A stretch of 64,000 bases of DNA from Tissierellia bacterium (GCA_030535395.1 JAUNLK010000003.1:62001-126000), one strand, 5' to 3'. Counted from the first letter of the stretch, positions 48,587 through 58,637 are shown. The notes: generated by a model from the sequence alone, not told the origin. Numbers and translations are program-made.

Positions 48587-48891
48587 TAGAGGCTGCCGAT
48601 TTCCACTAAGGTATAGGGTTGACGATGACCTTTTTTCTTCCGTTCATTCTTCTTGGGCTTGTATTTGTAGACGATGACCTTTTTTGCCTTGTCCTGTTTC
48701 AGCACTTTGGCAGATACGGTCTTGCCTTCCACATAGGGACGACCCACTTGAGCCTGTCCTTCGCCGCCGATGTAGAGCACTTTGTCAAAAGTAACTTCAT
48801 CCCCCACTTCAGCGTTGAGTTTTTCCACTTTCAGTACGTCACCCTGATGAACGGTGTACTGTTTGCCACCGGTTTCGATAACTGCGTACAT
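48586..48891 (-). CDS. rplU: 50S ribosomal protein L21
   Basis: A 101-residue protein starting [20 protein letters not shown], with [24 protein letters not shown] at its end, the L21 23S-rRNA-binding tail. First gene of the rplU-prp-rpmA transcript. Confidence 0.98.
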   Translation of the reverse strand: MYAVIETGGKQYTVHQGDVLKVEKLNAEVGDEVTFDKVLYIGGEGQAQVGRPYVEGKTVSAKVLKQDKAKKVIVYKYKPKKNERKKKGHRQPYTLVEIGSL

Positions 48892-48927
48892 TGTAGCACC
48901 TCCCTTTCTTTAGAAAAGACTCGCCCC

Positions 48928-48952
48928 GTCAGGTAAAATTTTCAAACCTGAC
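48928..48952 (-). promoter_or_regulatory. Hairpin in the rplU leader (L21-leader-like)
   Basis: GTCAGGT and ACCTGAC form a 7-bp stem with an 11-nt loop in the 5' untranslated region of rplU. L21 leaders are a known autoregulatory RNA class in Bacillota; position and size fit, but the consensus could not be checked. Confidence 0.5.
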
Positions 48953-48972
48953 AAGTGCGGTTACATCGCTGT

Positions 48973-49001
48973 ATATTATCACAGATCTTGCTCAAAGGCA
49001 A
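48973..49001 (-). promoter_or_regulatory. Promoter of rplU-prp-rpmA
   Basis: On the minus strand TTGCCT (49001-48996) and TAATAT (48978-48973) are separated by 17 bases. It begins 6 bases downstream of the aminopeptidase stop codon. Confidence 0.7.
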
Positions 49002-49006
49002 GGGAT

Positions 49007-50371
49007 TTACGCCTTTAAAAATGCCTCGTAGGCCCTATAGGTCATATAGGCATCGGCCTTACTGAGAAGCTCGTAGGGGGCGTGCATGGAGAGCATGGCG
49101 GTGCCCATGTCCAGGACCTCGGCGCCGTAGTCTGCCAAGAGGAAGGCGATGGTGCCTCCGCCCCCCTGATCCACTTTGCCCATTTCCCCGGTCTGCCAAA
49201 TGATGCCGGCGTCGTCCAAAATTTTTCTCACTTCCTGGAGGAATTCGGCATTGGCATCGCTGGCAGAGCTCTTGCCCCGGGCGCCGGTGAATTTGTTGAT
49301 GGTGACGCCGCTGCCCACCAGGGCGGAGTTCTTGTCGTCCATGACTTCCTTGAAGCTGGGGTCCATGGCGGCGGTGACATCGGCGGAGATGATCTTACTC
49401 TTGGCCAGGGCCCGGCGGAGGGTGAGCTCGGAGTAGTGGCCGCCTTCACTGGTGAGGGCCACCAGTTCTGCCACGGCGTTTTTAAAGAAGGCCGCACTCA
49501 TGCCGGTATTGCCCACGGAGCCAATTTCCTCCTTGTCGGCAAAAATGGCCGCCACGGTGTTTTTGGGGCGCTCCACGGAGAGAATGGCCTTTAAATTGGC
49601 GAAGGAGGCCACCCGGTCGTCCTGACCGTAGCCGGCCACCATGCCCCGGTCGAAGCCCACGTCCCGGGCCTTCATGGCGGGCACCACTTCCAGCTCTGCC
49701 ACTTGGAAGTCCCCCTCGGTGATGCCGTACTCCTCCTGGAGATGCTTCAGCACCAGGGCCTTGACGGGATTTTTCTCCTCTTCCCCGGGGATGTGGCCCA
49801 CCACCACATTGAGCTGCTCTCCGGTGATGGCCTCGGCGGCAGTTTTTTTCATCTGATCGGCGCCCAGGTGGGGCAAGAGATCATTGATGAAGAAGACGGG
49901 ATCGTCGTCCCTCTCCCCGATGTTCAGGGTGATTTTGCTGCCGTCCTTCCGGAAGACCACTCCGTGAATGGCCAGGGGCATGGCCACCCACTGATACTTT
50001 TTGATGCCACCGTAGTAGTGGGTCTTAAAGAGGGCCAGGCCCGAGTCGTCGTAGAGGGGACGGGCCTTGACATCCAGGCGGGGGGAGTCAATGTGGCTGC
50101 CCACAATGCGGAGGCCCTCCTCCAAATTTTCCCCCAGGACAAAGAGAACCACGGACTTGCCCTTGTTGTTGACCAAAATCTTGTCTCCGGCCTTGGCCTC
50201 TTTGATATCGTCTAAATTCTTAAAGCCGTGCTCTTTGGCCGCCGCCACAATGTAGTCCACGGCCTCCCGCTCGGTTTTGGCTTCATCCAAAAAGGCCTTG
50301 TACTCCTCGCCATAGTTGAAAATGGCCTCCCGATTCTCCTGCTTCCAAACGGATTGTTGCAACTCTTCCAT
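49007..50371 (-). CDS. M18 family aminopeptidase
   Basis: A 454-residue zinc aminopeptidase. Metal ligands are visible in IVGSHIDSPRLDVK (His, Asp), FADKEEIGSVGNTG (Glu pair) and AMLSMHAPYELLSKAD (His). A short-motif GQDDRVASFANL contributes the bridging Asp. M18 enzymes release acidic or neutral N-terminal residues from peptides in the cytoplasm. No signal peptide. It lies upstream of rplU, which has its own promoter. Confidence 0.95.
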   Translation of the reverse strand: MEELQQSVWKQENREAIFNYGEEYKAFLDEAKTEREAVDYIVAAAKEHGFKNLDDIKEAKAGDKILVNNKGKSVVLFVLGENLEEGLRIVGSHIDSPRLDVKARPLYDDSGLALFKTHYYGGIKKYQWVAMPLAIHGVVFRKDGSKITLNIGERDDDPVFFINDLLPHLGADQMKKTAAEAITGEQLNVVVGHIPGEEEKNPVKALVLKHLQEEYGITEGDFQVAELEVVPAMKARDVGFDRGMVAGYGQDDRVASFANLKAILSVERPKNTVAAIFADKEEIGSVGNTGMSAAFFKNAVAELVALTSEGGHYSELTLRRALAKSKIISADVTAAMDPSFKEVMDDKNSALVGSGVTINKFTGARGKSSASDANAEFLQEVRKILDDAGIIWQTGEMGKVDQGGGGTIAFLLADYGAEVLDMGTAMLSMHAPYELLSKADAYMTYRAYEAFLKA

Positions 50372-50432
50372 GAGTACCTTCTTTCTACTCCTCGATGACA
50401 GTCATCTATTGACGGAACCTCCGGGGAGGTCC

Positions 50433-52343
50433 CTAGTTTTCTTCCTCAGCCTCGGGGGCCTCTTCCGCCCCTGAGTTTTCATTTTCCCCGCCTTGGGTCT
50501 GCTCCTGGGTCTCTTCCCGGGCCTCCTCCCTCCCGGCCTGGGACCGGGGCTTGGCCTCCTCCGGGGGCAGTCCCCCCTGGGCAGAATCCAGGAGGGTCCG
50601 GGCCACCATTTGGGCCATGAGCTTGGCCCCCGACTCCGTGGGCCGATTGGCCTCATCGTCGAAGTAGTCCGGGGCGTTGAGGATCTCCCCGTACCAGTCC
50701 ACCATAAATACATTGGGATACTCCGAGGCCACGGTGGCCACTTTGTCATTGGCCTTTTCCATCCACTCCTCACTGCCGTATCCATTGATGATGAGGACCC
50801 GCTGTCCCTGGGCGGCGTCCAAAGCCTGCCTCAAGTTTTCCAGGTCAAATTCCCCATTCTCCGTCACTTGGAGGATGATGGGGCTTACGGGGTCCTCCAG
50901 CTGTTTGCCGTAATTTGCCATAAGGGAGGTGATCTCGCCCAAATGGTAGCTGCCCATTTCAAAATTGAGTTTGGGCATGAGGCGGTCGTAGTGGTCCCGA
51001 ACCACCTGCATGGCAGGACCCCCTATGACCACACCGGAGGTGGCCCTCAGCGTTCCCAGCTCATCCACCTGGAGGCGGTACTTGGGATAGAGGGCGTTGA
51101 TCTGCTCGAGACTTGCCGCCAGCTCCTGGGAGGGGCGGAAGTCCTCCCCCTCCTCCTGCTCCTCCAGGCCGTCCTTCTCCTCCGTCCCCTCCGGCTTTTT
51201 GGTAGTCTCTGCCCGGTGGGTGGGGAGATTGCCCACCTGGACGCCCTCCATACTGTAGCCCAGGCCCGAGCCCAGGAGGCAAATGGCCAGGGACGCCAGG
51301 ACCACTTTGGTCACGGGAATCCCCTCCCGGTTCAGAAGCTGATGGACCAGCTCGCCCAGAACCAGCAGCACCACCAGGGCCAAAATGTCCTGGAGGAGGA
51401 CGCTCTCATTTTGAAGACCCAGGCGCAGGCCGTAGGTTACAGGGTAGCTCAGTAAATAATACCCATAGGCCCGCTCTCCCAAAAGGGTCAGGACCCTCAT
51501 TTCTCCCATGCGCTCCAGGGCATTGCCCTTGAGGAGCATGACATAGGCAAAAATGGAGACCAAAATACTCACCAGCACCTCCAGGCCCAGGATGGCCACC
51601 CCCATGGGGGGATAGGCAAAGAGCACCACCAAAAGGAGGATCACCATGAGCCCCGTGGCCATGTGGTGGCCCCCGGTGCTCTGTCTGCTGCTCATCATGA
51701 GATAGTAGTAGCCGGTGAAAATTCCCGCCCCCAGGGAGAAAAATCGGCTGTCCGGGAGGACCAAAATTCGCACCAGATTCATCCCCAAGGAGCCGTAGAG
51801 GGCCATTAAAAGGCCACTGAGGACCGACAGGCCCAGGGCGCCATAGGCGATATTGTTGATCTTTTTCCGAGTTCTCCTCCCTGCAGTGACAAAGAGCCAC
51901 ACCAGGGAAAACTGCATGATGAAGCTCACCGCCCAGAGGTGGCGGAAGGGCTGGGCCTCCTCCAGGGAGGTGGCCTTGACGGCCCCGTAAAAATTTTCCC
52001 CAAAGAGGGCCGATGCCACGAGGTCCCCCACATTGGCCTTGAGGCCCCCCGGCTGAACAATGAGCAGGAAGATCACACTGAGGGCCAGGGCAATCCACAG
52101 GGGGGGCACCAGGGCTTTCCAGCTTTGAACCATCTTGGGACCGGGCCGGTGGGGCCCGGTGATGTAGCCGGTCATGGCGGCAAATCCCGCCAAAAATAAC
52201 ATCATTTCATAACCCATTACGCCGCCGGGAAAGAGTCCCGGGTAAAAAACATAGAGGAGGAATGAAATTACTGCTAGACCCTTCAGGGCTTTTATGGTAT
52301 TATTTCTTTCGTTGGTTTCCAAGGTTTCCAATTTCTCCTCCAA
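50433..52343 (-). CDS. OatA-like membrane acyltransferase with SGNH-like domain, catalytic residues degenerate
   Basis: A 636-residue protein: an acyltransferase-3 membrane domain (about 15-370, roughly ten hydrophobic segments, HLWAVSFIMQF at 135-145), a charged linker, an SGNH-like extracellular domain (about 415-590) and an acidic tail. OatA-type proteins O-acetylate peptidoglycan. Here the R-x10-H motif is Lys21 and Val32, the SGNH serine block is GGP (441-443) instead of GDS, and the D-x-x-H block reads DEANRPT (564-569 region) without His. The fold assignment is firm; acetyltransferase activity is doubtful. Confidence 0.8.
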   Translation of the reverse strand: MEEKLETLETNERNNTIKALKGLAVISFLLYVFYPGLFPGGVMGYEMMLFLAGFAAMTGYITGPHRPGPKMVQSWKALVPPLWIALALSVIFLLIVQPGGLKANVGDLVASALFGENFYGAVKATSLEEAQPFRHLWAVSFIMQFSLVWLFVTAGRRTRKKINNIAYGALGLSVLSGLLMALYGSLGMNLVRILVLPDSRFFSLGAGIFTGYYYLMMSSRQSTGGHHMATGLMVILLLVVLFAYPPMGVAILGLEVLVSILVSIFAYVMLLKGNALERMGEMRVLTLLGERAYGYYLLSYPVTYGLRLGLQNESVLLQDILALVVLLVLGELVHQLLNREGIPVTKVVLASLAICLLGSGLGYSMEGVQVGNLPTHRAETTKKPEGTEEKDGLEEQEEGEDFRPSQELAASLEQINALYPKYRLQVDELGTLRATSGVVIGGPAMQVVRDHYDRLMPKLNFEMGSYHLGEITSLMANYGKQLEDPVSPIILQVTENGEFDLENLRQALDAAQGQRVLIINGYGSEEWMEKANDKVATVASEYPNVFMVDWYGEILNAPDYFDDEANRPTESGAKLMAQMVARTLLDSAQGGLPPEEAKPRSQAGREEAREETQEQTQGGENENSGAEEAPEAEEEN

Positions 52344-52374
52344 AAAATTATTTTTTAAGATTCCGGTTCAGTGC

Positions 52375-52403
52375 TTTACATTCCGGTCAAGTGATAGTAT
52401 AAT
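52375..52403 (+). promoter_or_regulatory. Promoter of tRNA-Lys
   Basis: TTTACA (52375-52380), 17-base spacer, consensus TATAAT (52398-52403); the tRNA starts 28 bases further on. Confidence 0.85.
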
Positions 52404-52431
52404 ACTTTTTGCAAGAAATTTACAAATCCAT

Positions 52432-52507
52432 GCATCTTTAGCTCAGTTGGTAGAGCACCTGACTCTTAATCAGGGCGTCCAGGGTTCGAGCCCCTGAAGA
52501 TGCACCA
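52432..52507 (+). tRNA. tRNA-Lys (anticodon CTT)
   Basis: Cloverleaf: acceptor GCATCTT/AAGATGC, D arm GCTC-AGTTGGTA-GAGC, anticodon arm CCTGA-CTCTTAA-TCAGG (anticodon CTT), T arm CAGGG-TTCGAGC-CCCTG, discriminator A and encoded CCA. It reads AAG codons. Confidence 0.98.
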
Positions 52508-52510
52508 AAG

Positions 52511-52531
52511 GTCGCTTCGGCGACTTTTTTT
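52511..52531 (+). terminator. Terminator after tRNA-Lys
   Basis: GTCGC-TTCG-GCGAC followed by seven T, three bases after the CCA end. Flanking A residues mean that it may also serve the convergent XRE regulator gene. Confidence 0.9.
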
Positions 52532-52547
52532 GTGCCCAAAATTGTCT

Positions 52548-52916
52548 TCAGCTCTTGTTCTCCCAGTAGAGATCCCAGAGTCTGCGCATCAAACTGTCCT
52601 TCACCCGCTGGTCCACTCCTTCATCCGAGAAGGCATCGCCAGCGGCCTGAAGGGCTTTTTTCATGAGCTGATAGGCCTCAAAGCCGGCCTCCCCCGCCAC
52701 CACCGACAGGGGGTAGTCCCCCTCCCGGTAGAGATAGTCCACATCCACCTGGAAGAGGTCCCCAATGGCCCGGTAGATCTGGGGATTTTTGGGGGAGGAG
52801 TCCCCCCGCTCATAGTTCTTTATGGTTCGAAGGGACAGGCCCAACAGGTCGGCAAGTTCCTGCTGGGTCCAACCTCGGTCCCTCCGGAGTATTTTTATTT
52901 TTTCTCCGAATTCCAT
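52548..52916 (-). CDS. XRE-family transcriptional regulator
   Basis: A 122-residue protein: N-terminal helix-turn-helix (EFGEKIKILRRDRGWTQQEL, ADLLGLSLRTIKNYERG, residues about 1-60) and a C-terminal helical region. The ATG at 52916 follows GGAAGG and lies inside the end of glgP, a 22-base overlap, so it is translationally coupled to the malQ-glgP genes. Regulation of this operon is a reasonable guess; no operator could be identified. Confidence 0.88.
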   Translation of the reverse strand: MEFGEKIKILRRDRGWTQQELADLLGLSLRTIKNYERGDSSPKNPQIYRAIGDLFQVDVDYLYREGDYPLSVVAGEAGFEAYQLMKKALQAAGDAFSDEGVDQRVKDSLMRRLWDLYWENKS

Positions 52917-55261
52917 GATACCTTCCAAATCTCCCGGGCATATTCTTCGATGGTTCGGTCTATGGAGAAGTGTCCACAGGAGGCGAAATTCATCAAGCTC
53001 TTTCGGGCCCAGGTCCGCTGATCCTTGAAGTCCTCGGCGATTCTGTCCTTCACCTCAATGTACTCCGGCAAATCGTAGAGGACATAGTACTCGTCATTTC
53101 GGTTCATGCCATTGTCCACCAGGGCGTGGTAGAGGTCCAAGAATTTCATGGAGTCATTGTCATCCAGGGGGGAGTTCATGAGGCTGTCCAGGGCCTCTTT
53201 AATGAGGGGCTCCTCCTTCATCTGCTCTGGGTGGTACTCCAGGGCCTGGAGCTCTTCAAAGGTGGCCCCAAAGACATAGTTGTTCTCCTCCCCTGCCGCT
53301 TCAAAGATTTCGATATTGGCCCCGTCCCTGGTGCCCAGGGTGATGGTGCCATTCATCATAAATTTCATATTGCCCGTGCCCGAGGCCTCCTTCCCCGCTG
53401 TGGAAATCTGCTCCGAGAGATCCGCCGCTGAGACCAAGAGTTCCGCCCAGGACACATCGTAGTTTTCGATATAGACCACCTTCAGCCTGCCCTCCATTGC
53501 TGGATCGTCATTGATGACTCGGGCCAGCTCATTGATGTATTTGATGATGCCCTTGGCCCTGTGATAGCCCGGGGCGGCCTTGCCCCCGAAGATATAGGTG
53601 TGGGGCACGAAGTCCAGCTGGGGATTTGCCTTCAGCTCCTGGTATTTGTGCCAGATGCTCAGGGCAAACATGAGCTGGCGCTTGTACTCGTGGATCCTTT
53701 TAATGTGGATGTCGAAGAGGCTCTCGGGATTGATCTCAATGCCCATTTTTTCTTTAATGGCCCTGGCCAGTCGCTCCTTGTTTCTCCTTTTGATTGCCAT
53801 AAATTCATCCAGCATCTCATCACTGATCTGATCCTTGAGGGCCTCCAGCTGGCTGAGATCCTCCCGCCACTGGCGGCCAATCCAGCCATCGGCGGCCCGA
53901 GAGAGCTCCTGATTGGCCAAAAAGAGGAAGCGCCTGGGGCTCACCCCATTGGAGATATTCAAAAAGCGCTGGGGATAGAGATCGGCGAAGTCCTTGAGCT
54001 CGTGGTTTTTCAAGATCTCCGTGTGGAGCTTGGCCACCCCATTGACATGGCTGGACATGTGAATCCCCAAGTGGGCCATGCGCACATAGCCGTCCTCGAT
54101 AATGGAGATGCGGCGGATCTGCTCCTCACTGAGGCCCTGCTCCTGCCACTTCATCCGGAAGTGCTGGTCCATCCCCTCAATGATGTGGAGGGTTCGCTGG
54201 CAGACTTCCTGGAGAATGGCCACATCCCAGGTCTCCATGGCCTCCTTGAGGATGGTGTGATTGGTGTAGTGGAAGATCTGGGATGCAGTGTCCATGGCCT
54301 CTTCCAGAGTGAAGCCCTCCTTTTCCGTGAGGAGGCGGATGGTCTCTGCAATGGCAATGACCGGGTGGGTGTCGTTGAGCTGTATGGCATAGTAGTCCCC
54401 CCAGCGGGAGAGGTCCCGCCCCTGGGCCTTGAGACTCCGGTAGATATCGGCAATGGTGGCCTGGGCAAAGAAGTACTGCTGCTTAAAGCGGAGGACTTTC
54501 CCCTCGTATTTCTCGTCGTTGGGATAGAGGACCCGGGTGATATTGGCGGCGGAATTGCGATTGCCCACGGCCATTTCATACTGAAAATTGTTGAAGAGAT
54601 CGAAGTCAAAGTCGTTGAGGGCCTCGGCCTGCCAGAGGCGGAGGCGATTTACATTTCTGGACTCATAGCCCGGGACCACATAGTCGTAGGGGACGGCCTT
54701 GATTTTTTCCGTGCCGATGTCTATGAGGAGGGTCTCCTCCTCATTGCGAATGCCCCAGGGGTCCCCGGCCCGAAGCCACTGATCCCCCTCCTCCACCTGA
54801 AAGCCATTTTTAAACTGCTGGGTGAAGATCCCCTTTTCATAGCGGAGGCCGTAGCCCCGCAGGGGGATGTCCCGAGTGGCCGCTCCCTCCATGAGGCAGG
54901 CGGCCAGACGGCCCAGGCCCCCATTGCCCAGGCCCGCGTCGGGCTCCTGACTGTAGAGTTCCTCCACATGAACTCCGTAGAGCTCCTCCACCAGCTCCGA
55001 GACCACAGCCTCCGTCTCCTCCCCCAGGGCGTGGAGGTGATTGTGGAGGCTCTTGCCCATGAGGTACTCCAGGCTCATGTAAATGGCCTGCTTCTGAGTC
55101 TCGTGGCGGCGAAAGGACTCCTCCCTCCGGCCGTAGAAGGCCCAGGTGATGGTCTTGGCCATGGCCCGCATCTTGGCGGGTACACTGGCCTGCAGTTTGG
55201 GTTTGGTGGTCTCCAGGGACATGATATTGGACAGGACCAGGGCCCATTCCTCGCGCTTCAT
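52895..55261 (-). CDS. glgP: Glycogen/alpha-glucan phosphorylase
   Basis: A 788-residue glycosyltransferase family 35 enzyme, a bacterial-type length. It has QKQAIYMSLEYLMGKSL, EPDAGLGNGGLGRLAACLME, AIQLNDTHPVIAIAE, KRIHEYKRQLM and the PLP-lysine motif EASGTGNMKFMMNG. It releases glucose-1-phosphate from alpha-1,4-glucan ends. It overlaps malQ by 4 bases, so both act on maltodextrin or glycogen. Confidence 0.97.
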   Translation of the reverse strand: MKREEWALVLSNIMSLETTKPKLQASVPAKMRAMAKTITWAFYGRREESFRRHETQKQAIYMSLEYLMGKSLHNHLHALGEETEAVVSELVEELYGVHVEELYSQEPDAGLGNGGLGRLAACLMEGAATRDIPLRGYGLRYEKGIFTQQFKNGFQVEEGDQWLRAGDPWGIRNEEETLLIDIGTEKIKAVPYDYVVPGYESRNVNRLRLWQAEALNDFDFDLFNNFQYEMAVGNRNSAANITRVLYPNDEKYEGKVLRFKQQYFFAQATIADIYRSLKAQGRDLSRWGDYYAIQLNDTHPVIAIAETIRLLTEKEGFTLEEAMDTASQIFHYTNHTILKEAMETWDVAILQEVCQRTLHIIEGMDQHFRMKWQEQGLSEEQIRRISIIEDGYVRMAHLGIHMSSHVNGVAKLHTEILKNHELKDFADLYPQRFLNISNGVSPRRFLFLANQELSRAADGWIGRQWREDLSQLEALKDQISDEMLDEFMAIKRRNKERLARAIKEKMGIEINPESLFDIHIKRIHEYKRQLMFALSIWHKYQELKANPQLDFVPHTYIFGGKAAPGYHRAKGIIKYINELARVINDDPAMEGRLKVVYIENYDVSWAELLVSAADLSEQISTAGKEASGTGNMKFMMNGTITLGTRDGANIEIFEAAGEENNYVFGATFEELQALEYHPEQMKEEPLIKEALDSLMNSPLDDNDSMKFLDLYHALVDNGMNRNDEYYVLYDLPEYIEVKDRIAEDFKDQRTWARKSLMNFASCGHFSIDRTIEEYAREIWKVSWNSEKK

Positions 55262-56604
55262 TTCCTACCTGCCTTTCTCACTGTACTCTTTATGATGTCC
55301 CGGGCCTCCCTACCCATGAGCTGGGGGCCGATCTTGGCCCTCCAATTGCCCCTGGAAGTGCCGGGGGTGTTGATGCGAAAATCCTCCGTGCCGTCAAAAA
55401 AATCCACATGCTGGACCATCACCCAGGAATTTTCCCTGTGAAGGGCCTCCGTGAGGAGCTGGGCGCGGTTTACCTGAGGGAGCTTTTTCCGCCAGTGGTC
55501 CATGGACTGGGCCCTCTTTGCAAACTGGGCCAGGGACTCGGTGTCGTGATTGCCGGTGTAGTAGACCTTCTCCGGTCGGGGGGGTGCGGAGCCATCCTCA
55601 AAGACCATGACCTCCATCCCCCGAATCCCGGCTTTGCGGGCAAAGGAGTGGAAGGACTCATCTAAAAAGCCCAGGTCCTCCGCCAGGAGGCGCTCCCTGG
55701 AAAATCCCTCCAGAATCTCCAGGCCCGCCACGGGCTGCCAGTGGCCCTGGCGGGGGCTTTTGCCGGCGGGAATTTCAAAGACCTGATCCAGGCCCCGGAA
55801 GTGGTCCAGGCGCACATAGTCGAAGCGCTCCAGGGCCTCTGAAATCCGCTCCCGCCACATGGCGTGGCCATTTTGGGCCATGGCCTCTTGATCATAGACA
55901 GGGGTGTCCCAGTACTGGCCCTCCTGAGAGAAGCCATCGGGGGGCACGCCCCCAGAGGCCAAGATCCGCCCATCTTCCAGCTTAAAATCTCCGGGGAAGG
56001 CCCAGGCCTCTACGCTGAATTTTCCGGGATAATAGGGGAGATCCCCCACAATGGAGATGCCCAGGCTGTGGGCGAAGTCCATGACCTGGCCCCACTGGCG
56101 GTGGAAGAGAAATTCCAGGGCCAAATGGGCCTCCACCTCCGGGGCAGCTGCCCACTCCAGGGCCCGTTTAAAGTCCCCCTCCTCCCCCCACTGGCGTACA
56201 TCCCCAGTGCCGTAGAGGGCCATGAAGTGGCGGTAGAGGGCCGTGGCCAGGGCCCAGGGTTTTTTTCGAAACTCCCGGTAGCCCGGAAGCTGTGCCACCT
56301 CCCCGAGGCGCAGCCCCTGAAGGAGCCGCTCCTCCTTCAGAGCCGAAAATCGAAAGGCCCCTGGGGCAAAGAGCCCCTCCTGCTCCAAGAGGGCCTCATC
56401 TAAAAATGCCAAATTGCCCCCATTGAGGGAGTAGGAGCCATAGGGGGATCCGTGGACATCGGTGGGATTTAAGGGGAGGATCTGCCAGAGGTGGACCCCA
56501 CAGCTGTCTAAAAATTCCAAATACCTGCCCACATCCCCCAGAGCCACGCCCTCGGGGCCACTGGGCAGGGAAAAAATGGGGAGTACAATGCCGATTCGCT
56601 TCAT
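55258..56604 (-). CDS. malQ: 4-alpha-glucanotransferase (amylomaltase)
   Basis: A 448-residue family 77 enzyme, somewhat shorter than typical (about 500). It has WQILPLNPTD, GSPYGSYSLNGGN, the nucleophile region YVRLDHFRGLDQ, the acid/base LLAEDLGFL, and YTGNHDTES. It disproportionates maltodextrins to give chains long enough for GlgP. The ATG at 56604 follows AAAGGAAGACT; an in-frame extension upstream has no family sequence. Confidence 0.95.
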   Translation of the reverse strand: MKRIGIVLPIFSLPSGPEGVALGDVGRYLEFLDSCGVHLWQILPLNPTDVHGSPYGSYSLNGGNLAFLDEALLEQEGLFAPGAFRFSALKEERLLQGLRLGEVAQLPGYREFRKKPWALATALYRHFMALYGTGDVRQWGEEGDFKRALEWAAAPEVEAHLALEFLFHRQWGQVMDFAHSLGISIVGDLPYYPGKFSVEAWAFPGDFKLEDGRILASGGVPPDGFSQEGQYWDTPVYDQEAMAQNGHAMWRERISEALERFDYVRLDHFRGLDQVFEIPAGKSPRQGHWQPVAGLEILEGFSRERLLAEDLGFLDESFHSFARKAGIRGMEVMVFEDGSAPPRPEKVYYTGNHDTESLAQFAKRAQSMDHWRKKLPQVNRAQLLTEALHRENSWVMVQHVDFFDGTEDFRINTPGTSRGNWRAKIGPQLMGREARDIIKSTVRKAGRK

Positions 56605-56713
56605 AGTCTTCCTTTCTGCCTGCCAACTCCCCCGTGGCCATGGCCGGGAGGGGGAGGGTTCATCCCAAGGGGCTACTTGTTCTATTTTACCAATCTTTGT
56701 CCATTTTCCCCAC

Positions 56714-56746
56714 AAAAAAAGCTCTGAAATCTCTTCAGAGCTTTTT
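56714..56746 (-). terminator. Terminator after ftsH
   Basis: AAAAGCTCTGAA and TTCAGAGCTTTT form a long stem with a 5-nt loop, followed on the minus strand by a U-tract. It lies 11 bases after the ftsH stop. Confidence 0.93.
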
Positions 56747-56756
56747 AAAATGGAAA

Positions 56757-58637
56757 CTATGGGATCACAGTGGTATCGCCGTCCCCGGGTTCCGTCACAT
56801 CCAGCTGTTCTGCCTCCTCCAGGTGGGCATTGAGAATCTTCATAAATTCTTCCCCCGAGATGGTCTCCCGCTTCAGGAGATGGGCGGAGATGGCGTGGAG
56901 GGCCTGGATGTTCTCCACCAGGAGCTGATGACTCTTCTCCTCGGCCTTTTCAATGAGTTCCGCCACGGCCACATCAATTTGGAAGGCCCGCTTGTCGGAG
57001 ACGGAGAGGGTGGTGTCCCCGCCCAGATATTTGTTGGTGACATTTTCCATGGCCACAAAGCCAAATTCATCGCTCATGCCGTAGCGGCTGATCATGGCCC
57101 GGGCGATTTTGGTGGCCTGCTCGATGTCATTGGAGGCACCGGTGGTCCGGGTGTTGAAGATGAGCTCCTCGGCGGCCCTGCCCCCGGTGTAGGTGACTAT
57201 TTTATTGAAGGCCTCCTCCTGGCTCATGAGGAATTTTTCCTCCTCATCCACCTGGAGGGTGTAGCCCAGGGCCCCACTGGTTCTGGGGATGATGGTGATC
57301 TTGTGGACGGGGGCCGACTCCTTTTGGAGGGCCGCCACCAAGGCGTGGCCCACCTCGTGATAGGCGATCATTTCCTTCTCCCTGGGGGAGATGACCATGT
57401 TCTTCCGCTTCATGCCCGCAATGACCACTTCCACACTCTCCATGAGGTCCTCTTGGCTCATGCGGCCTCTGCCCTCTCGCACGGCCTTCAAGGCGGCCTC
57501 GTTGATCATATTGGCGAGATCCGCCCCACTGGCCCCGGCGGTGGCCCGGGCCACTTCATTGTAGTCGATATTTTCCTCAGTCTTCACCTGCTTGGCGTGA
57601 ACTTTGAGGATGGCCTCCCTGCCCGCCAAGTCCGGCAGCTCCACGGGCACCCTGCGGTCGAAGCGACCGGGCCTGAGGAGGGCTGGGTCCAGACTCTCGG
57701 GGCGGTTGGTGGCGGCCAAAATGACCACGCCCTTTTCCCCCTCGAAGCCGTCCATCTCCGCCAAGAGCTGGTTCAGGGTCTGCTCCCGCTCGTCATTGCC
57801 GGAGAAGCCGGAGCCGTCCCGCTTCTTCCCAATGGTGTCGATCTCGTCGATAAATACGATACAGGGGGCCTTCTCCTTGGCCTGCTCGAAGAGGTCCCGG
57901 ACCTTGGCGGCCCCGAGACCCACAAACATCTCCACAAATTCAGAGCCGGAGATGGAGAAGAAGGGCACACTGGCCTCCCCCGCCACGGCCTTGGCCATGA
58001 GGGTCTTCCCCGTGCCCGGAGGGCCCACCAAGAGGGCCCCCTTGGGGAGCTTGGCCCCAATGGCGGCGTACTTTCCGGGATTGTGGAGGAAGTCCACAAT
58101 CTCCGTCAGGGCCTCCTTGGCCTCGTCCTGGCCGGCCACATCGTCAAAGGTGATCCCCTCCACGGACTGGTCGTAGATTTTGGCATTGCTCTTGCCAAAG
58201 CTCATGGGCCCCACGCCCCCCTTGCCCATGGAGCGGGTCATGGAGCGCATGAGAAACTGCCCTGCCACCACAAAAAACACCAGCATGAGGACGAAGCTCA
58301 CGATGCTTTGAATAATGGGATTGAGCTCGCTGGGATAGTTCCAGTCGAAGGTGACATTCCCCTCCCGGAGGCGGTCCACCAATTGGAGATCTGGGAAGCG
58401 ACTGGTTTCGTATTCATCCTTGCTGTCCGTCACTTGAAAGCGAATGAGTTTATCGTTGATATGGGCTTCCTTCACCGTGCCGGCCGCCACTTTGTCCAAG
58501 AACTCATTGTAAGAAACTGTATGTACCACAGTCTCTGAAGTTCTAAGTCTTGGCATGAGGACAAAGGAGACCAAAAACACAATGACAATGGCCACTGCAT
58601 AATAAGCCATGAGGGGCTTATTATAATCCTTTTTCAT
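56757..58637 (-). CDS. ftsH: ATP-dependent zinc metalloprotease FtsH
   Basis: A 626-residue protein. Two transmembrane segments (about 10-27 and 110-128) flank an extracytoplasmic domain. The AAA module has Walker [10 protein letters not shown], Walker [12 protein letters not shown] and the second region of homology [19 protein letters not shown]. The M41 protease has [12 protein letters not shown] and a later ligand region. It degrades membrane and short-lived proteins. It is monocistronic before its terminator. Confidence 0.98.
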   Translation of the reverse strand: MKKDYNKPLMAYYAVAIVIVFLVSFVLMPRLRTSETVVHTVSYNEFLDKVAAGTVKEAHINDKLIRFQVTDSKDEYETSRFPDLQLVDRLREGNVTFDWNYPSELNPIIQSIVSFVLMLVFFVVAGQFLMRSMTRSMGKGGVGPMSFGKSNAKIYDQSVEGITFDDVAGQDEAKEALTEIVDFLHNPGKYAAIGAKLPKGALLVGPPGTGKTLMAKAVAGEASVPFFSISGSEFVEMFVGLGAAKVRDLFEQAKEKAPCIVFIDEIDTIGKKRDGSGFSGNDEREQTLNQLLAEMDGFEGEKGVVILAATNRPESLDPALLRPGRFDRRVPVELPDLAGREAILKVHAKQVKTEENIDYNEVARATAGASGADLANMINEAALKAVREGRGRMSQEDLMESVEVVIAGMKRKNMVISPREKEMIAYHEVGHALVAALQKESAPVHKITIIPRTSGALGYTLQVDEEEKFLMSQEEAFNKIVTYTGGRAAEELIFNTRTTGASNDIEQATKIARAMISRYGMSDEFGFVAMENVTNKYLGGDTTLSVSDKRAFQIDVAVAELIEKAEEKSHQLLVENIQALHAISAHLLKRETISGEEFMKILNAHLEEAEQLDVTEPGDGDTTVIP

